Origin: Paenacidovorax caeni
Lineage (GTDB): Bacteria; Pseudomonadota; Gammaproteobacteria; Burkholderiales; Burkholderiaceae_C
NCBI RefSeq assembly: GCF_001298675.1
Contig: NZ_CYIG01000009.1
Location: 37,622-101,621, forward strand
DNA length: 64,000 nt
Reading direction: 5' to 3'
Shown here piece after piece: positions 28,972 through 39,321 of this stretch. The notes beneath the pieces were generated by a model. It was given only the letters and a program-made list of their open reading frames with translations, had not been told where the DNA came from and did no database searches. The translations under genes were made by a program, and so were the position numbers. Each line of letters starts with the position of its first letter. The stretch's first letter is position 1.

Positions 28972-30510
28972 TCAACCTTGTGCCGCCACCCGTTCGGCCG
29001 TGCTGTGCAGCTTGTTCAGGGCACTCAGGTAGGCTTTGGCCGAGGCCACGACGATATCGGGGTCGGCGCCAACGCCATTGACCACGCGGCCGGCACTTTG
29101 CAGGCGCACCGTCACTTCGCCCTGGCTCTCGGTAGAGCCGCTGATGGCGTTGACCGAATACAGCACCATCTCGGCACCGCTTTGAACATGGGCCTCAATG
29201 GCCTTGAGCGAGGCATCCACCGGACCATTGCCTTCGGACGTGCCCTGCACCTCCTTGCCCGCCACCGTGAACACGATGCGCGCCTGAGGACGCTCACCCG
29301 TCTCGCTGTGCTGAGAGAGGGAGACGAAACCGTACCGTTCCTTCTCGCTGCTCACGCTCTCGTCGCTGACCAGGGCCAGGATGTCCTCGTCGAAAATCTC
29401 GCTCTTGCGATCGGCCAGCTCCTTGAACTTGGCAAATGCGGCATTGATCTCGCCCTCGCTTTCCAGCGCCACACCCAGCTCTTGCAGGCGCTGCTTGAAG
29501 GCGTTACGGCCCGAGAGCTTGCCCAGCACGATCTTGTTGGCCGTCCAGCCCACGTCTTCGGCACGCATGATCTCGTAGGTGTCGCGCGCCTTGAGCACGC
29601 CGTCCTGGTGGATACCGGAAGCATGGGCAAAGGCGTTGGCCCCCACCACAGCCTTGTTCGGCTGCACGACGAAGCCTGTAGTCTGGCTCACCATGCGGCT
29701 GGCAGCCACGATGTGCTGGGTGTCGATACCCACGTCCAGGCCAAAGTAGTCGCGGCGCGTCTTGACGGCCATCACCACCTCTTCCAGCGAGCAGTTGCCG
29801 GCACGCTCGCCCAGGCCGTTGATGGTGCACTCGATCTGACGCGCACCGCCGATCTTCACGCCAGCGAGGGAGTTGGCCACCGCCATGCCCAAGTCATTGT
29901 GGCAATGCACGGACCAGATGGCCTTGTCACTGTTGGGAATGCGCTCGCGCAGGCTCTTGATGAAGTTGCCGTACAGCTCAGGAATGGCGTAGCCCACCGT
30001 GTCGGGCACGTTGATGGTGGTGGCGCCCTCGCGGATCACTGCTTCGAGCACGCGGCACAGGAAGTCCGGGTCGCTGCGGTAGCCATCCTCGGGGCTGAAC
30101 TCGATGTCGCCGACCAGATTGCGGGCAAAACGCACCGCCTGCGTCGCCTGCTCCAGCACCTGCTCGGGCGTCATGCGCAGCTTCTTCTCCATGTGCAGCG
30201 GACTGGTGGCGATGAAGGTGTGAATGCGTGCGCTGTTGGCGCCCTTGAGCGCTTCAGCGGCGCGTGCGATGTCGCGGTCGTTGGCACGCGACAGCGAACA
30301 GACGGTCGAGTCCTTGATCACATTCGCAATGCTTTGCACCGCCTCGAAATCGCCGTTGGAACTCGCTGCGAAGCCTGCCTCGATCACATCGACCTTGAGA
30401 CGCTCCAACTGGCGTGCGATGCGCAGCTTCTCGTCCTTGGTCATCGAAGCGCCGGGCGACTGCTCGCCATCGCGCAAGGTGGTGTCGAAAATGATCAGCT
30501 TATCTGCCAT
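28972..30510 (-). CDS. leuA: 2-isopropylmalate synthase
   Basis: First committed step of leucine synthesis: acetyl-CoA plus 2-oxoisovalerate. The 512-residue protein has the metal-binding [13 protein letters not shown] at residues 7-19, [14 protein letters not shown] with the catalytic-site histidines, and the C-terminal LeuA allosteric domain (from about 390) that binds leucine. The ATG at 30510 has GGAGT 7 nt upstream; the longer frame has no support. Preceded by a leucine-rich leader peptide and attenuator. Confidence 0.97.
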   Translation of the reverse strand: MADKLIIFDTTLRDGEQSPGASMTKDEKLRIARQLERLKVDVIEAGFAASSNGDFEAVQSIANVIKDSTVCSLSRANDRDIARAAEALKGANSARIHTFIATSPLHMEKKLRMTPEQVLEQATQAVRFARNLVGDIEFSPEDGYRSDPDFLCRVLEAVIREGATTINVPDTVGYAIPELYGNFIKSLRERIPNSDKAIWSVHCHNDLGMAVANSLAGVKIGGARQIECTINGLGERAGNCSLEEVVMAVKTRRDYFGLDVGIDTQHIVAASRMVSQTTGFVVQPNKAVVGANAFAHASGIHQDGVLKARDTYEIMRAEDVGWTANKIVLGKLSGRNAFKQRLQELGVALESEGEINAAFAKFKELADRKSEIFDEDILALVSDESVSSEKERYGFVSLSQHSETGERPQARIVFTVAGKEVQGTSEGNGPVDASLKAIEAHVQSGAEMVLYSVNAISGSTESQGEVTVRLQSAGRVVNGVGADPDIVVASAKAYLSALNKLHSTAERVAAQG

Positions 30511-30569
30511 GGTGTACTCCTGAGTGGATGGGGGTGGGACCCGCAACTGGAAAAGTTTGGCGTGCAAAA

Positions 30570-30601
30570 CAAAAGGCCCGTTGCGGGTGCATACGGGCCT
30601 T
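30570..30601 (-). terminator. leuA attenuator terminator
   Basis: Arms AAGGCCCGT (30573-30581) and ACGGGCCTT (30593-30601) form a 9-bp stem with an 11-nt loop, followed leftward by TTTTGTTTTG. It lies between the leuL stop (30626) and the leuA start (30510). A GCCCG segment in the stem can also pair with CGGGC in the 3' part of the leader reading frame, giving a possible anti-terminator. Confidence 0.72.
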
Positions 30602-30625
30602 GAGTGAAAAGCGTGCGCGCGCGCT

Positions 30626-30679
30626 CTACCGTCTCCGCCCGGGGGGAGTTAGCAGTAGGGCAAGGGCCAACGTTTTCAT
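30626..30679 (-). CDS. leuL: leu operon leader peptide
   Basis: A 17-codon frame encodes [17 protein letters not shown] with five leucines within seven residues (codons TTG, CTT, CTA, CTG, CTA), including two CTA codons that should be rare in this GC-rich genome. It is followed by a terminator hairpin before leuA. This is the classic layout of ribosome-mediated attenuation: slow translation at the Leu codons when leucyl-tRNA is scarce favours read-through. The frame begins 30 nt after the pssA stop, so the transcript may come from within or upstream of pssA. Confidence 0.75.
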   Translation of the reverse strand: MKTLALALLLTPPGRRR

Positions 30680-30708
30680 GCCGTGCAATGTAGCACATCT
30701 CGGGCTTC

Positions 30709-31545
30709 CTACTTGTGCAGGCCCCGCTCGTCTGGCTCGTCCGTGGACGTGCTGATGACGCTGGTGTGCTGCCCCTTGGCCTTGCGCCAGGCGTACACCA
30801 CGTAGCCGGAAAGACCGTACAGCACGAACACGCCGAAAAGCACCGTGGGCGGATGGATATTGACGATGGCGATGCCCAGCGCAATCAGCACGATGGCCGC
30901 AAAGGGCACGCTGCGCTTCATGTGCAGATCCTTGAAGCTGTAGAACGGCACGTTGGTCACCATGGTCAACCCTGCATACAGCGTGAAGCCGAAGGTCAGC
31001 CAGGTAACCTGCGTCCAGCTCAAGGCCACCGATCCCTGGCCTGGGCGCACGCCAGCTTCGGTAAGCAGCCAGATGAACCCCATGACCAACGCCGCGGCCG
31101 CAGGCGACGGCAGCCCCTGGAAGTAGCGCTTGTCGACCACGCCGGTATTGACGTTGAAGCGCGCCAGGCGCAGCGCGGCACAAGCGCAGTAGACAAACGC
31201 GGCGATCCAGCCCCAGCGCCCCAGCCCCTGCAGCGCCCACATGTAGGCGATGAGCGCGGGTGCGGCGCCGAAAGACACCATGTCGGACAGCGAATCCATC
31301 TGCTCGCCGAACGCGCTCTGGGTGTTGGTCATGCGCGCCACGCGCCCATCCAGGCTGTCGAGCACCATGGCGCAGAAAACGCCAACGGCTGCCATGTCGA
31401 AGCGGCCGTTCATCGCCATGACGATGGCATAGAAGCCGCCGAACAGCGCCGCCAGCGTAAACAGGTTGGGCAGGATGTAAATGCCCTTGCGGCGCTTGCG
31501 CACCACGACGCCCTGTTCTTCGGCAGATTCATTGCCGTCATGCAT
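30709..31545 (-). CDS. pssA: CDP-diacylglycerol--serine O-phosphatidyltransferase
   Basis: Makes phosphatidylserine, precursor of phosphatidylethanolamine, in the inner membrane. The 278-residue polytopic protein carries the CDP-alcohol phosphotransferase motif D-x2-D-G-x2-A-R-x8-G-x3-D-x3-D (DSLDGRVARMTNTQSAFGEQ then MDSLSD). This is the membrane-integral subclass II type, not the E. coli type. The ATG at 31545 is preferred over a TTG three bases earlier. Its GGAGG ribosome binding site, 8 nt upstream, lies within a dispersed repeat. Between ilvC and leuA, a common betaproteobacterial order. Confidence 0.94.
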   Translation of the reverse strand: MHDGNESAEEQGVVVRKRRKGIYILPNLFTLAALFGGFYAIVMAMNGRFDMAAVGVFCAMVLDSLDGRVARMTNTQSAFGEQMDSLSDMVSFGAAPALIAYMWALQGLGRWGWIAAFVYCACAALRLARFNVNTGVVDKRYFQGLPSPAAAALVMGFIWLLTEAGVRPGQGSVALSWTQVTWLTFGFTLYAGLTMVTNVPFYSFKDLHMKRSVPFAAIVLIALGIAIVNIHPPTVLFGVFVLYGLSGYVVYAWRKAKGQHTSVISTSTDEPDERGLHK

Positions 31546-31546
31546 C

Positions 31547-31600
31547 AAATTGGCCTCCAGCCCTTGCCAAACAAACGCAAGGAGCTACATTTTTGATAGT
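31547..31600 (-). repeat. Dispersed repeat, copy 7, upstream of pssA
   Basis: Plus-strand blocks AAATTGGCCTCCAGCCCTTG, ACAAACGCAAGGAGCTAC and TTTTTGATAGT match the family. Read leftward it ends two bases before the pssA ATG and contributes GGAGG as the ribosome binding site. Confidence 0.75.
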
Positions 31601-31674
31601 AAACACCGCACACACCGCGCGGCAAAGGGGGCAGTGTAGCGACTCGGCTGCGTCCTACAGCGCACCCCCAACGC

Positions 31675-31697
31675 AAAAAGGCCACCGAAGTGGCCTT
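31675..31697 (-). terminator. Rho-independent terminator downstream of ilvC
   Basis: Stem AAGGCCAC (31678-31685) and GTGGCCTT (31690-31697) with a CGAA tetraloop, followed leftward by TTTTTGCG. It ends the ilvBNC transcript 20 nt after the ilvC stop. A second small palindrome (GTACGG/CCGTAC, 31702-31717) lies between it and the stop codon. Confidence 0.88.
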
Positions 31698-31717
31698 GGA
31701 AGTACGGTGCGCCGTAC

Positions 31718-33273
<1,556 letters not shown>

Positions 33274-33350
33274 GGTGCGATTCCTCTTTTCGCTGCCCTC
33301 CCCTGGCGCCGGTAAACGCCAAGCTCGGCAGACAATAGATTCGTCAAATA

Positions 33351-33405
33351 CTACTAAAAAGATAGCTGCCAGCGCTTATATGGAAAGCGCTGGAGGCCAA
33401 TTCAG
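33351..33405 (-). repeat. Dispersed repeat, copy 8, between ilvB and ilvN
   Basis: Plus-strand blocks CTACTAAAAAGATAGCTGCC, AGCGCTTATATGGAAAGCGCT and GGAGGCCAATT, the second written here as AGCGCTTATATGG plus AAAGCGCT. The AGCGCTT/AAAGCGCT arms form a clear stem in RNA. The copy ends two bases before the ilvB stop codon, so in the operon mRNA it makes a hairpin between the two subunit genes. Confidence 0.78.
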
Positions 33406-33406
33406 C

Positions 33407-35173
33407 TCAAAGGTCCTCGGACCCGAGCAACATCTCGGTGATGCCCTTGCCGGCACGCACCATCGGGAAGACGTTCTCGGTCGGGTCGGTGCGGAAGTCC
33501 AGGAACACCGTGCGATCCTTGAGCTTGCGCGCCTCGCGCAGCGCCGGCTCCACGTCCTGCGGGCGCTCAATCAGCATGCCCACGTGGCCATAGGCCTCGG
33601 CCAACTTGACGAAGTTGGGCAGCGCGTCCATGTAGCTGTGGCTGTAGCGACCGGAGTACTCGATCTCCTGCCACTGGCGCACCATGCCCAGATAGCGGTT
33701 GTTCAGCGACAGCACCTTGATCGGCGTGTTGTATTGCAGGCAGGTGGAGAGCTCCTGGATGTTCATCTGCACCGAGCCCTCGCCCGTCACACAGAACACC
33801 TCGGACTGGGGCTTGGCAAGCTTGATGCCCATGGCATAGGGAATGCCCACGCCCATCGTCCCCAGGCCACCGGAGTTGATCCAGCGGCGTGGCTCGTCAA
33901 ACTTGTAGAACTGTGCGGCCCACATTTGGTGCTGGCCCACGTCAGAGGTGATGTACGCGTCGGCGTCCTTGGTCATGTTCCACAGCGTCTCGATGACGTA
34001 CTGCGGCTTGATGACCTCGGTGTTGCCACGGTCATACTTCAGGCAGTCACGCGAGCGCCAGCCCTCGATCTGCTCCCACCAGGCATTGAGCGCACCGGCG
34101 TCGGGGCGCTGCGTGGTCTCGCGCAGCATGGCGATCAGCTCGGTCAGCACGTCCTTCACATCGCCGACGATCGGGATGTCTACCTTCACGCGCTTGGAGA
34201 TGCTGGACGGGTCAATATCGACGTGGATGATCTTGCGGTCGTTCTGCGCGAAATGCTTGGGGTTACCGATCACGCGGTCGTCGAAACGTGCCCCCACGGC
34301 CAGCAGCACGTCGCAGTTCTGCATGGCGTTATTGGCCTCGATGGTGCCGTGCATGCCCAGCATGCCCAGGAACTTGCGGTCGCTCGCGGGGTAGGCACCC
34401 AGGCCCATCAGCGTGTTGGTGACGGGGTAGCCCAGCATGTCCACCAGCGTACGCAGCTCCTGCGTGGCATTGCCCAGCAAAATGCCGCCACCCGTGTAGA
34501 TGTAAGGCCGCTTGGCCGCCAGCAACAGCTGAAGTGCCTTGCGAATCTGGCCGCTATGCCCCTTCTTCACCGGGTTGTACGAGCGCATCTCGATGCTCTG
34601 CGGATACCCCGGGTACGCGATCTTTTTGAACGACACGTCCTTCGGAATATCGACCACCACGGGGCCAGGTCGGCCAGTGCGGGCAATGTGGAAGGCCTTC
34701 TTCAGCGTGGATGCCAGATCGCGCACATCCTTGACCAGGAAGTTGTGCTTGACGATGGGGCGCGTGATGCCGACGGTGTCGCATTCCTGGAAAGCATCCA
34801 GCCCAATCGCGGGCGTAGGCACCTGACCGGAGATGATCACCATGGGAATCGAATCCATGTACGCCGTGGCAATGCCGGTCACCGCGTTCGTCAGGCCCGG
34901 GCCAGATGTGACAAGCGCCACACCCACCTCTCCAGTGGCACGCGCGTAGCCATCGGCAGCGTGCACTGCAGCCTGCTCATGGCGCACCAGCACGTGCTGG
35001 ATGGTTTCCTGCTTGTAAAGCGCGTCGTAGATATAGAGAACCGCCCCGCCCGGATAGCCCCAGATGTACTTGACACCTTCGGCCTGCATGGCTTTGACGA
35101 GGATTTCGGCGCCCATGAGTTCGGGGCCGGCTGTGTTCTGAGCGGCTGAGAGTTCAGCCTTGGAGATTTCCAT
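33407..35173 (-). CDS. ilvB: Acetolactate synthase large (catalytic) subunit
   Basis: Thiamine-diphosphate enzyme for the first common step of branched-chain amino acid synthesis. The 588-residue protein has the N-terminal TPP-binding domain (YIWGYPGGAVLYIYDAL, catalytic glutamate in RHEQAAVHAADGYAR), the FAD-associated central domain and the C-terminal TPP motif (VTGEGSVQMNIQELST ... LNNRYLGMVRQWQ). ATG 35173 has AAAGG at a good distance; a TTG six bases earlier is less likely. The 289-bp upstream region holds no Ile/Val/Leu-rich leader peptide that I could find. Confidence 0.96.
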   Translation of the reverse strand: MEISKAELSAAQNTAGPELMGAEILVKAMQAEGVKYIWGYPGGAVLYIYDALYKQETIQHVLVRHEQAAVHAADGYARATGEVGVALVTSGPGLTNAVTGIATAYMDSIPMVIISGQVPTPAIGLDAFQECDTVGITRPIVKHNFLVKDVRDLASTLKKAFHIARTGRPGPVVVDIPKDVSFKKIAYPGYPQSIEMRSYNPVKKGHSGQIRKALQLLLAAKRPYIYTGGGILLGNATQELRTLVDMLGYPVTNTLMGLGAYPASDRKFLGMLGMHGTIEANNAMQNCDVLLAVGARFDDRVIGNPKHFAQNDRKIIHVDIDPSSISKRVKVDIPIVGDVKDVLTELIAMLRETTQRPDAGALNAWWEQIEGWRSRDCLKYDRGNTEVIKPQYVIETLWNMTKDADAYITSDVGQHQMWAAQFYKFDEPRRWINSGGLGTMGVGIPYAMGIKLAKPQSEVFCVTGEGSVQMNIQELSTCLQYNTPIKVLSLNNRYLGMVRQWQEIEYSGRYSHSYMDALPNFVKLAEAYGHVGMLIERPQDVEPALREARKLKDRTVFLDFRTDPTENVFPMVRAGKGITEMLLGSEDL

Positions 35174-35360
35174 GATCAACCTTTGTGAATTTCTCTGACG
35201 AAAAACCTAGGGTGCCCCTTGCCTACAAGCTCTCGTGGAGCCGGTTCGGAACTTGAGGCCAAGGACATAGACGCTAGGAGTGCGCGCCGGACCGTGACCC
35301 GTTTGCCTTTGAATTGCAACGGCTATTATCGCACCGCAACAAGTCGCGGTGCGCGGCACG

Positions 35361-35388
35361 TTAAAAAAATTCCACGCGATGCGATAAT
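35361..35388 (+). promoter_or_regulatory. Candidate sigma-70 promoter for the sigma-factor operon
   Basis: TTAAAA (35361-35366, 4/6) and GATAAT (35383-35388, 5/6) are spaced by 16 bp, about 75 nt before the start of the sigma-factor gene. Prediction by eye. A second GATAAT on the opposite strand (35330-35325) could serve ilvB but has no matching -35. Confidence 0.45.
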
Positions 35389-35462
35389 CCAGCCCCTTGA
35401 CGCAAAGCACGGCACCTCGGCGCCTGCCCCGGCACACGATTTCCCCAGCGGGCTGACCTCTC

Positions 35463-36032
35463 TTGGCAACGGAACAAGAACTCTCCGACTTTCTCAAAAG
35501 CGTGGAAAAGCGCGCCTTCAAGCGTTCGCTTTACCACGTGCGCAACGAGGAAGCCGCACTGGACATCGTGCAGGACAGCATGCTCAAGCTGGCCGAACAC
35601 TATGGCGACAAACCACCAGCGGAGCTGCCGATGCTGTTCCAGCGCATCCTGTCGAACTGCACGCTCGATTGGTTCCGCCGCCAGAAGACGCGCAACGCAC
35701 TGTTCTCCAGCATGAGCGACTTCGAGGGGAACGATGAAGATGGCGCAGAATTCAACCTGCTTGAAACCTACAGCGGACCCGACGGCGACGAAGCGGCCCA
35801 AAGCGCCGAAACACTGACGCAGCGCGCCCAGACGCTGCAAGGGATTGAGGCGGAGATTCAAGGGCTGCCGGCGCGTCAACGCGAGGCATTTTTGATGCGT
35901 TATTGGGAGGAGATGGACGTCGCCGAGACGGCAGCCGCGATGGGCTGCACCGAAGGCAGCGTCAAAACACATTGCTTTCGGGCCATCCAGACCCTCAGCA
36001 AAGCACTGAAGGCCAGAGGAATCACACTATGA
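35463..36032 (+). CDS. RNA polymerase sigma factor, ECF-type
   Basis: A 189-residue sigma-70 family protein with region 2 (YHVRNEEAALDIVQDSMLKLAEHY, then LFQRILSNCTLDWFRRQ) and region 4 (IQGLPARQREAFLMRYWEEMDVAETAAAMGCTEGSVKTHCFRAIQTL in outline), joined by an acidic linker. Translation appears to start at TTG 35463 (ATEQELSDF). The stop overlaps the next gene as ATGA. The group is conserved in Comamonadaceae as I remember it, but its regulon is not known to me. Confidence 0.88.
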   Translation: MATEQELSDFLKSVEKRAFKRSLYHVRNEEAALDIVQDSMLKLAEHYGDKPPAELPMLFQRILSNCTLDWFRRQKTRNALFSSMSDFEGNDEDGAEFNLLETYSGPDGDEAAQSAETLTQRAQTLQGIEAEIQGLPARQREAFLMRYWEEMDVAETAAAMGCTEGSVKTHCFRAIQTLSKALKARGITL

Positions 36033-36484
36033 ACACCGCCAGCAACGCCTTGAACGAACAAGCCGCCGACCGTTTCGCCCGGCGTGTCACGGCCCGCCTG
36101 AGCGCGGGTAACGACGACTTGCCCTACGACATCTCCGAGCGCCTGCGTGCCGCCCGCGAACAGGCTCTGTCCAAGCGCAAGGTCACAGCACCTGTGCGAC
36201 AGATGCAAACGGCTCCAGCCATCGTCCGCAACGGCCGCAGCGCTGCGCTAGGCTGGGGCAGCGAAGGTGGTACATGGTGGCGCGCACTGGTTTCGGCAGT
36301 GCCAGTGATGGCGCTGTTCGTGGGCTTGGTGGTGGTCAACGCCTCTCAGGACGAATACGGCGCTGCCGAGGTGGCTGCAGTCGACGCAGCCCTGCTGACC
36401 GACGATCTCCCCCCGTCCGCCTATGCTGACCCCGGATTCGTCCAGTACCTCAAGACCGCCGGCCAAGCCTCCGCTAGCCAGTGA
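36029..36484 (+). CDS. DUF3619 membrane protein, candidate anti-sigma partner
   Basis: A 151-residue protein with a cytoplasmic N-terminal region (NEQAADRFARRVTARLSAG), one transmembrane helix (about residues 87-106, WWRALVSAVPVMALFVGLVVV) and an acidic C-terminal stretch ending in PGFVQYLKT. It matches DUF3619. Translational coupling to an ECF sigma gene and single-pass topology are the usual layout of an anti-sigma factor, but no zinc anti-sigma motif (HxxxCxxC) is present, so that role is inferred from context only. Confidence 0.75.
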   Translation: MNTASNALNEQAADRFARRVTARLSAGNDDLPYDISERLRAAREQALSKRKVTAPVRQMQTAPAIVRNGRSAALGWGSEGGTWWRALVSAVPVMALFVGLVVVNASQDEYGAAEVAAVDAALLTDDLPPSAYADPGFVQYLKTAGQASASQ

Positions 36485-36503
36485 GCCTGCTCAACCCGCC
36501 TGC

Positions 36504-37361
36504 ATGCCCTTAAAGCCAGCTCCCGCGAACCATTTGCGCCTGCCTGCCATAGCGCTCGCCACCGTATTGCTCGGGGGCTTGGCTGTGTTGGGGGGCTCAG
36601 TCGTGCAGCAAGTGCGCATGGCGCCAAGTGCAGTCCCGCCCAGCATGGCAACTACCAAACAGGGGGCGCGCGACGCAGGTCTGCCAGTTGACCCATCGGG
36701 ACCTGCATGGGGAGAACTGACTGCGGCACAGAAGCGCGCGCTGGCACCGCTTGAACAGCGCTGGTCCCGCATGGGCGATGTGCAGAAACGCCGCTGGCTC
36801 GCCCTGGCCCAAACTTTTGCGACGCTTCCCGCACACGAACAAGACAAGCTGCACAGCCGCATGGCCGACTGGGCCAGCCTGAGCGCCCAGCAGCGCAGCC
36901 AGGCTCGTCTGAACTACGCCGTCACCAAGCGCCTGTCCCCTGACGATAAACGCGCCCAGTGGGAGGCCTATCAGGCACTGAGCCCGGAAGAGAAAAGCCG
37001 CCTCGCCGCGCATGCCGGCCCCAAACCCGCCGGCGCAGCCACGGCGTTGCATCCTGTCTCTCCGCGCAAGCTCGCGCGCATCCCGGCCGCCACCAATGCG
37101 CCTGCGGATGCGGTCAACCTTCCAAAGATTCCACCGCTGCCCGATGGCAAAGCACGGCCGGCCCTGCCCGTTCCCCGAACCGACACGCCGGTACACGCAG
37201 CGCCCGCAGTTGTGGAAACGGCCCCAGTGGACATCCCGTCGGCTGTCGCTACCCCGCTGCCACCCCTGGAAGCTGCGTCGGCCGTAGAAAGCCTGCACCC
37301 ACTGCACTCGCCCGCCGAGGCATCTTCTCCGCTAACCCCCGGCATCTACGCCCCAAACTAA
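36504..37361 (+). CDS. DUF3106 domain-containing protein
   Basis: A 285-residue protein with an N-terminal membrane anchor (about 15-37) and a DUF3106 region (about 70-165). That region contains three short repeats built on L-x-P-x2-Q/K-x3-W (LAPLEQRWSRMGDVQKRRWLALAQ, then LPAHEQDKLHSRMADWASLS and LSPDDKRAQWEAYQALSPEEK in outline), reminiscent of periplasmic stress sensors such as Spy/CpxP. The rest is Pro/Ala-rich. ATG 36504 is the first in-frame start after the upstream gene; no clear ribosome binding site is visible. Third gene of the sigma-factor cluster. Confidence 0.75.
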   Translation: MPLKPAPANHLRLPAIALATVLLGGLAVLGGSVVQQVRMAPSAVPPSMATTKQGARDAGLPVDPSGPAWGELTAAQKRALAPLEQRWSRMGDVQKRRWLALAQTFATLPAHEQDKLHSRMADWASLSAQQRSQARLNYAVTKRLSPDDKRAQWEAYQALSPEEKSRLAAHAGPKPAGAATALHPVSPRKLARIPAATNAPADAVNLPKIPPLPDGKARPALPVPRTDTPVHAAPAVVETAPVDIPSAVATPLPPLEAASAVESLHPLHSPAEASSPLTPGIYAPN

Positions 37362-37381
37362 AACCAGGGAACGACTCCTGC

Positions 37382-37900
37382 ATGTCCCACGCCGAGGCTG
37401 CCGCCGTAACCGACTTGATCGCCCCCCCCCTGCCCCGGCGCCTGGCCTGCTGGCTGTATGAAGGCATGCTCATGTTCGGTGTGGTCTTCATCGCGGGCTA
37501 CCTGTTCAGCACCCTGAGCCAGACACGCCACGCACTGGACAATCGCCATGGCCTGCAGGCCTTCCTCTTCGTAGTCTTCGGCATCTACTTCACCTGGTTC
37601 TGGGCCAAGGGACAGACCTTGGCCATGAAGACATGGCACATCCGCGTCGTGGACCGCCATGGTCAGCCACTCACGCAGCTGCGCGCGTTGCTGCGCTACG
37701 TGCTGAGTTGGTTGTGGTTCCTGCCACCGCTGGCTGCAGTCGCCCCGTTTGGCCTACCCGCGGGAGAGTCCACCGTGCTACTCCTGGGTTGGGTGGCTGT
37801 ATGGGCCACCCTCAGCCGCTTCCACCCGCAGCGCCAGTTTCTGCATGACGCACTGGCAGGCACGCGCCTGGTGCAGGCTGTGCGTCCCGTCAACACCTGA
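37382..37900 (+). CDS. RDD family membrane protein
   Basis: A 172-residue protein with the RDD-domain layout: RRLACWLYEGMLMFGVVFIAGYLF starts helix 1, followed by FGIYFTWFWAKGQTLAMKTWHIRVV and two more helices, ending RQFLHDALAGTRLV. RDD proteins are poorly understood and some are implicated in ion transport. Start at 37382 gives the usual short N-terminus. Probably co-transcribed with the cluster upstream. Confidence 0.85.
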   Translation: MSHAEAAAVTDLIAPPLPRRLACWLYEGMLMFGVVFIAGYLFSTLSQTRHALDNRHGLQAFLFVVFGIYFTWFWAKGQTLAMKTWHIRVVDRHGQPLTQLRALLRYVLSWLWFLPPLAAVAPFGLPAGESTVLLLGWVAVWATLSRFHPQRQFLHDALAGTRLVQAVRPVNT

Positions 37901-37944
37901 AGTTCCCTGCCCCCCCTGGTAGCGCAGGGTGACAATCTCGCCCC

Positions 37945-38349
37945 ATGTCCCTTCCCCCCACCCCACCCCACCCTGCCAATCCGCAGAAAGCGCGCACCGG
38001 GCTCCATCGGCTATGGCATGCCACGGGCTATTCACTGGCCGGCCTGCGTGCTGGATGGCATGAAAAAGCGTTTCGCCAGGAAGCCATCGCCGCCCTCTTC
38101 ATGGTGCCGCTGGCGTTTTGGCTGGGGCAAAGCTGGATCGAAGTGGCCTTGCTCGCTGGCAGCGTCCTGCTGGTGATGATTGTCGAGTTGCTGAATACCG
38201 GCATCGAGGCTGCTATCGACCGCATCAGCCTCGAATGGCACCCGCTGGCCAAGCGCGCCAAAGACATGGGCAGCGCCGCCGTACTGCTGGCCCTGCTGGT
38301 GTGCCTGGGCATCTGGTCTGCCGCCCTGTACCAAAGGTTTTACCCATGA
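37945..38349 (+). CDS. dgkA: Diacylglycerol kinase (DgkA type)
   Basis: Small integral membrane kinase that recycles diacylglycerol to phosphatidic acid. The 134-residue protein has three transmembrane helices and the signature VELLNTGIEAAIDRIS with the catalytic Glu/Asn region, then KRAKDMGSAAVLLAL. Length is normal apart from a proline-rich N-terminus. Stop overlaps the next gene (ATGA). Confidence 0.93.
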   Translation: MSLPPTPPHPANPQKARTGLHRLWHATGYSLAGLRAGWHEKAFRQEAIAALFMVPLAFWLGQSWIEVALLAGSVLLVMIVELLNTGIEAAIDRISLEWHPLAKRAKDMGSAAVLLALLVCLGIWSAALYQRFYP

Positions 38350-38939
38350 CACAACCCGCTTTTTCGATCTGCGTCTACTGCGGCTCCCGCCCCGGCGGTG
38401 ACCCGCTGTTCACCACCGCAGCCCAAGCCGTGGGCCGCTGGATCGGCGAACGCGGCGGGCAACTCGTCTATGGCGGCGGACGCAGCGGCCTCATGGGCGA
38501 AGTCGCCCAAGCCACGCGCCAGGCAGGCGGGCGCGTCGTGGGCGTGATTCCGCAGGCTCTGGTGGACAAGGAACTGGCCAACCACGCCTGCGATGAACTG
38601 CACATCGTTCAGACCATGCACGAGCGCAAAGCCATCATGGCCGAGCGCAGCGATGCATTCATTGCCCTGCCCGGCGGCATCGGCACTTTCGAGGAACTGT
38701 TCGAGGTCTGGACCTGGCGCCAGCTCGGCTACCACGACAAGCCTATCGGCCTGCTGAACGTCGCGGGCTACTACGACGCTCTGGGCAACTTCCTACAGTC
38801 CAGCGTACGCAGCGGCTTCATGGGCGAATGGCAAATGGGACTGGTGCAGATCAACGATGACTGCGCTCCCCTGCTGCGTGATTTGGTTGAGGCAGCAGGC
38901 ACCGCAAAGCCGCAAGCCCCGCTGCGCACGGTGATCTGA
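38346..38939 (+). CDS. LOG-family protein (TIGR00730), nucleotide phosphoribohydrolase
   Basis: A 197-residue Rossmann-like protein with CVYCGSRPG at the N-terminus, the LVYGGGRSGLMG loop, and the diagnostic ALPGGIGTFEELFEVWTWRQLG (cited as PGGIGTFEE). LOG proteins release the base from AMP or cytokinin ribotides. The bacterial role is usually described as AMP or cytokinin-ribotide hydrolysis. Stop codon is one base from the convergent glnB stop. Confidence 0.9.
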   Translation: MTQPAFSICVYCGSRPGGDPLFTTAAQAVGRWIGERGGQLVYGGGRSGLMGEVAQATRQAGGRVVGVIPQALVDKELANHACDELHIVQTMHERKAIMAERSDAFIALPGGIGTFEELFEVWTWRQLGYHDKPIGLLNVAGYYDALGNFLQSSVRSGFMGEWQMGLVQINDDCAPLLRDLVEAAGTAKPQAPLRTVI

Positions 38940-38940
38940 G

Positions 38941-39321
<381 letters not shown>

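Noticed and set aside
35174..35462. Attenuator leader peptide for ilvB
   Set aside because: The open frames found leftward in this region are not enriched in Ile, Val or Leu codons and there is no terminator hairpin with a T-run before ilvB.
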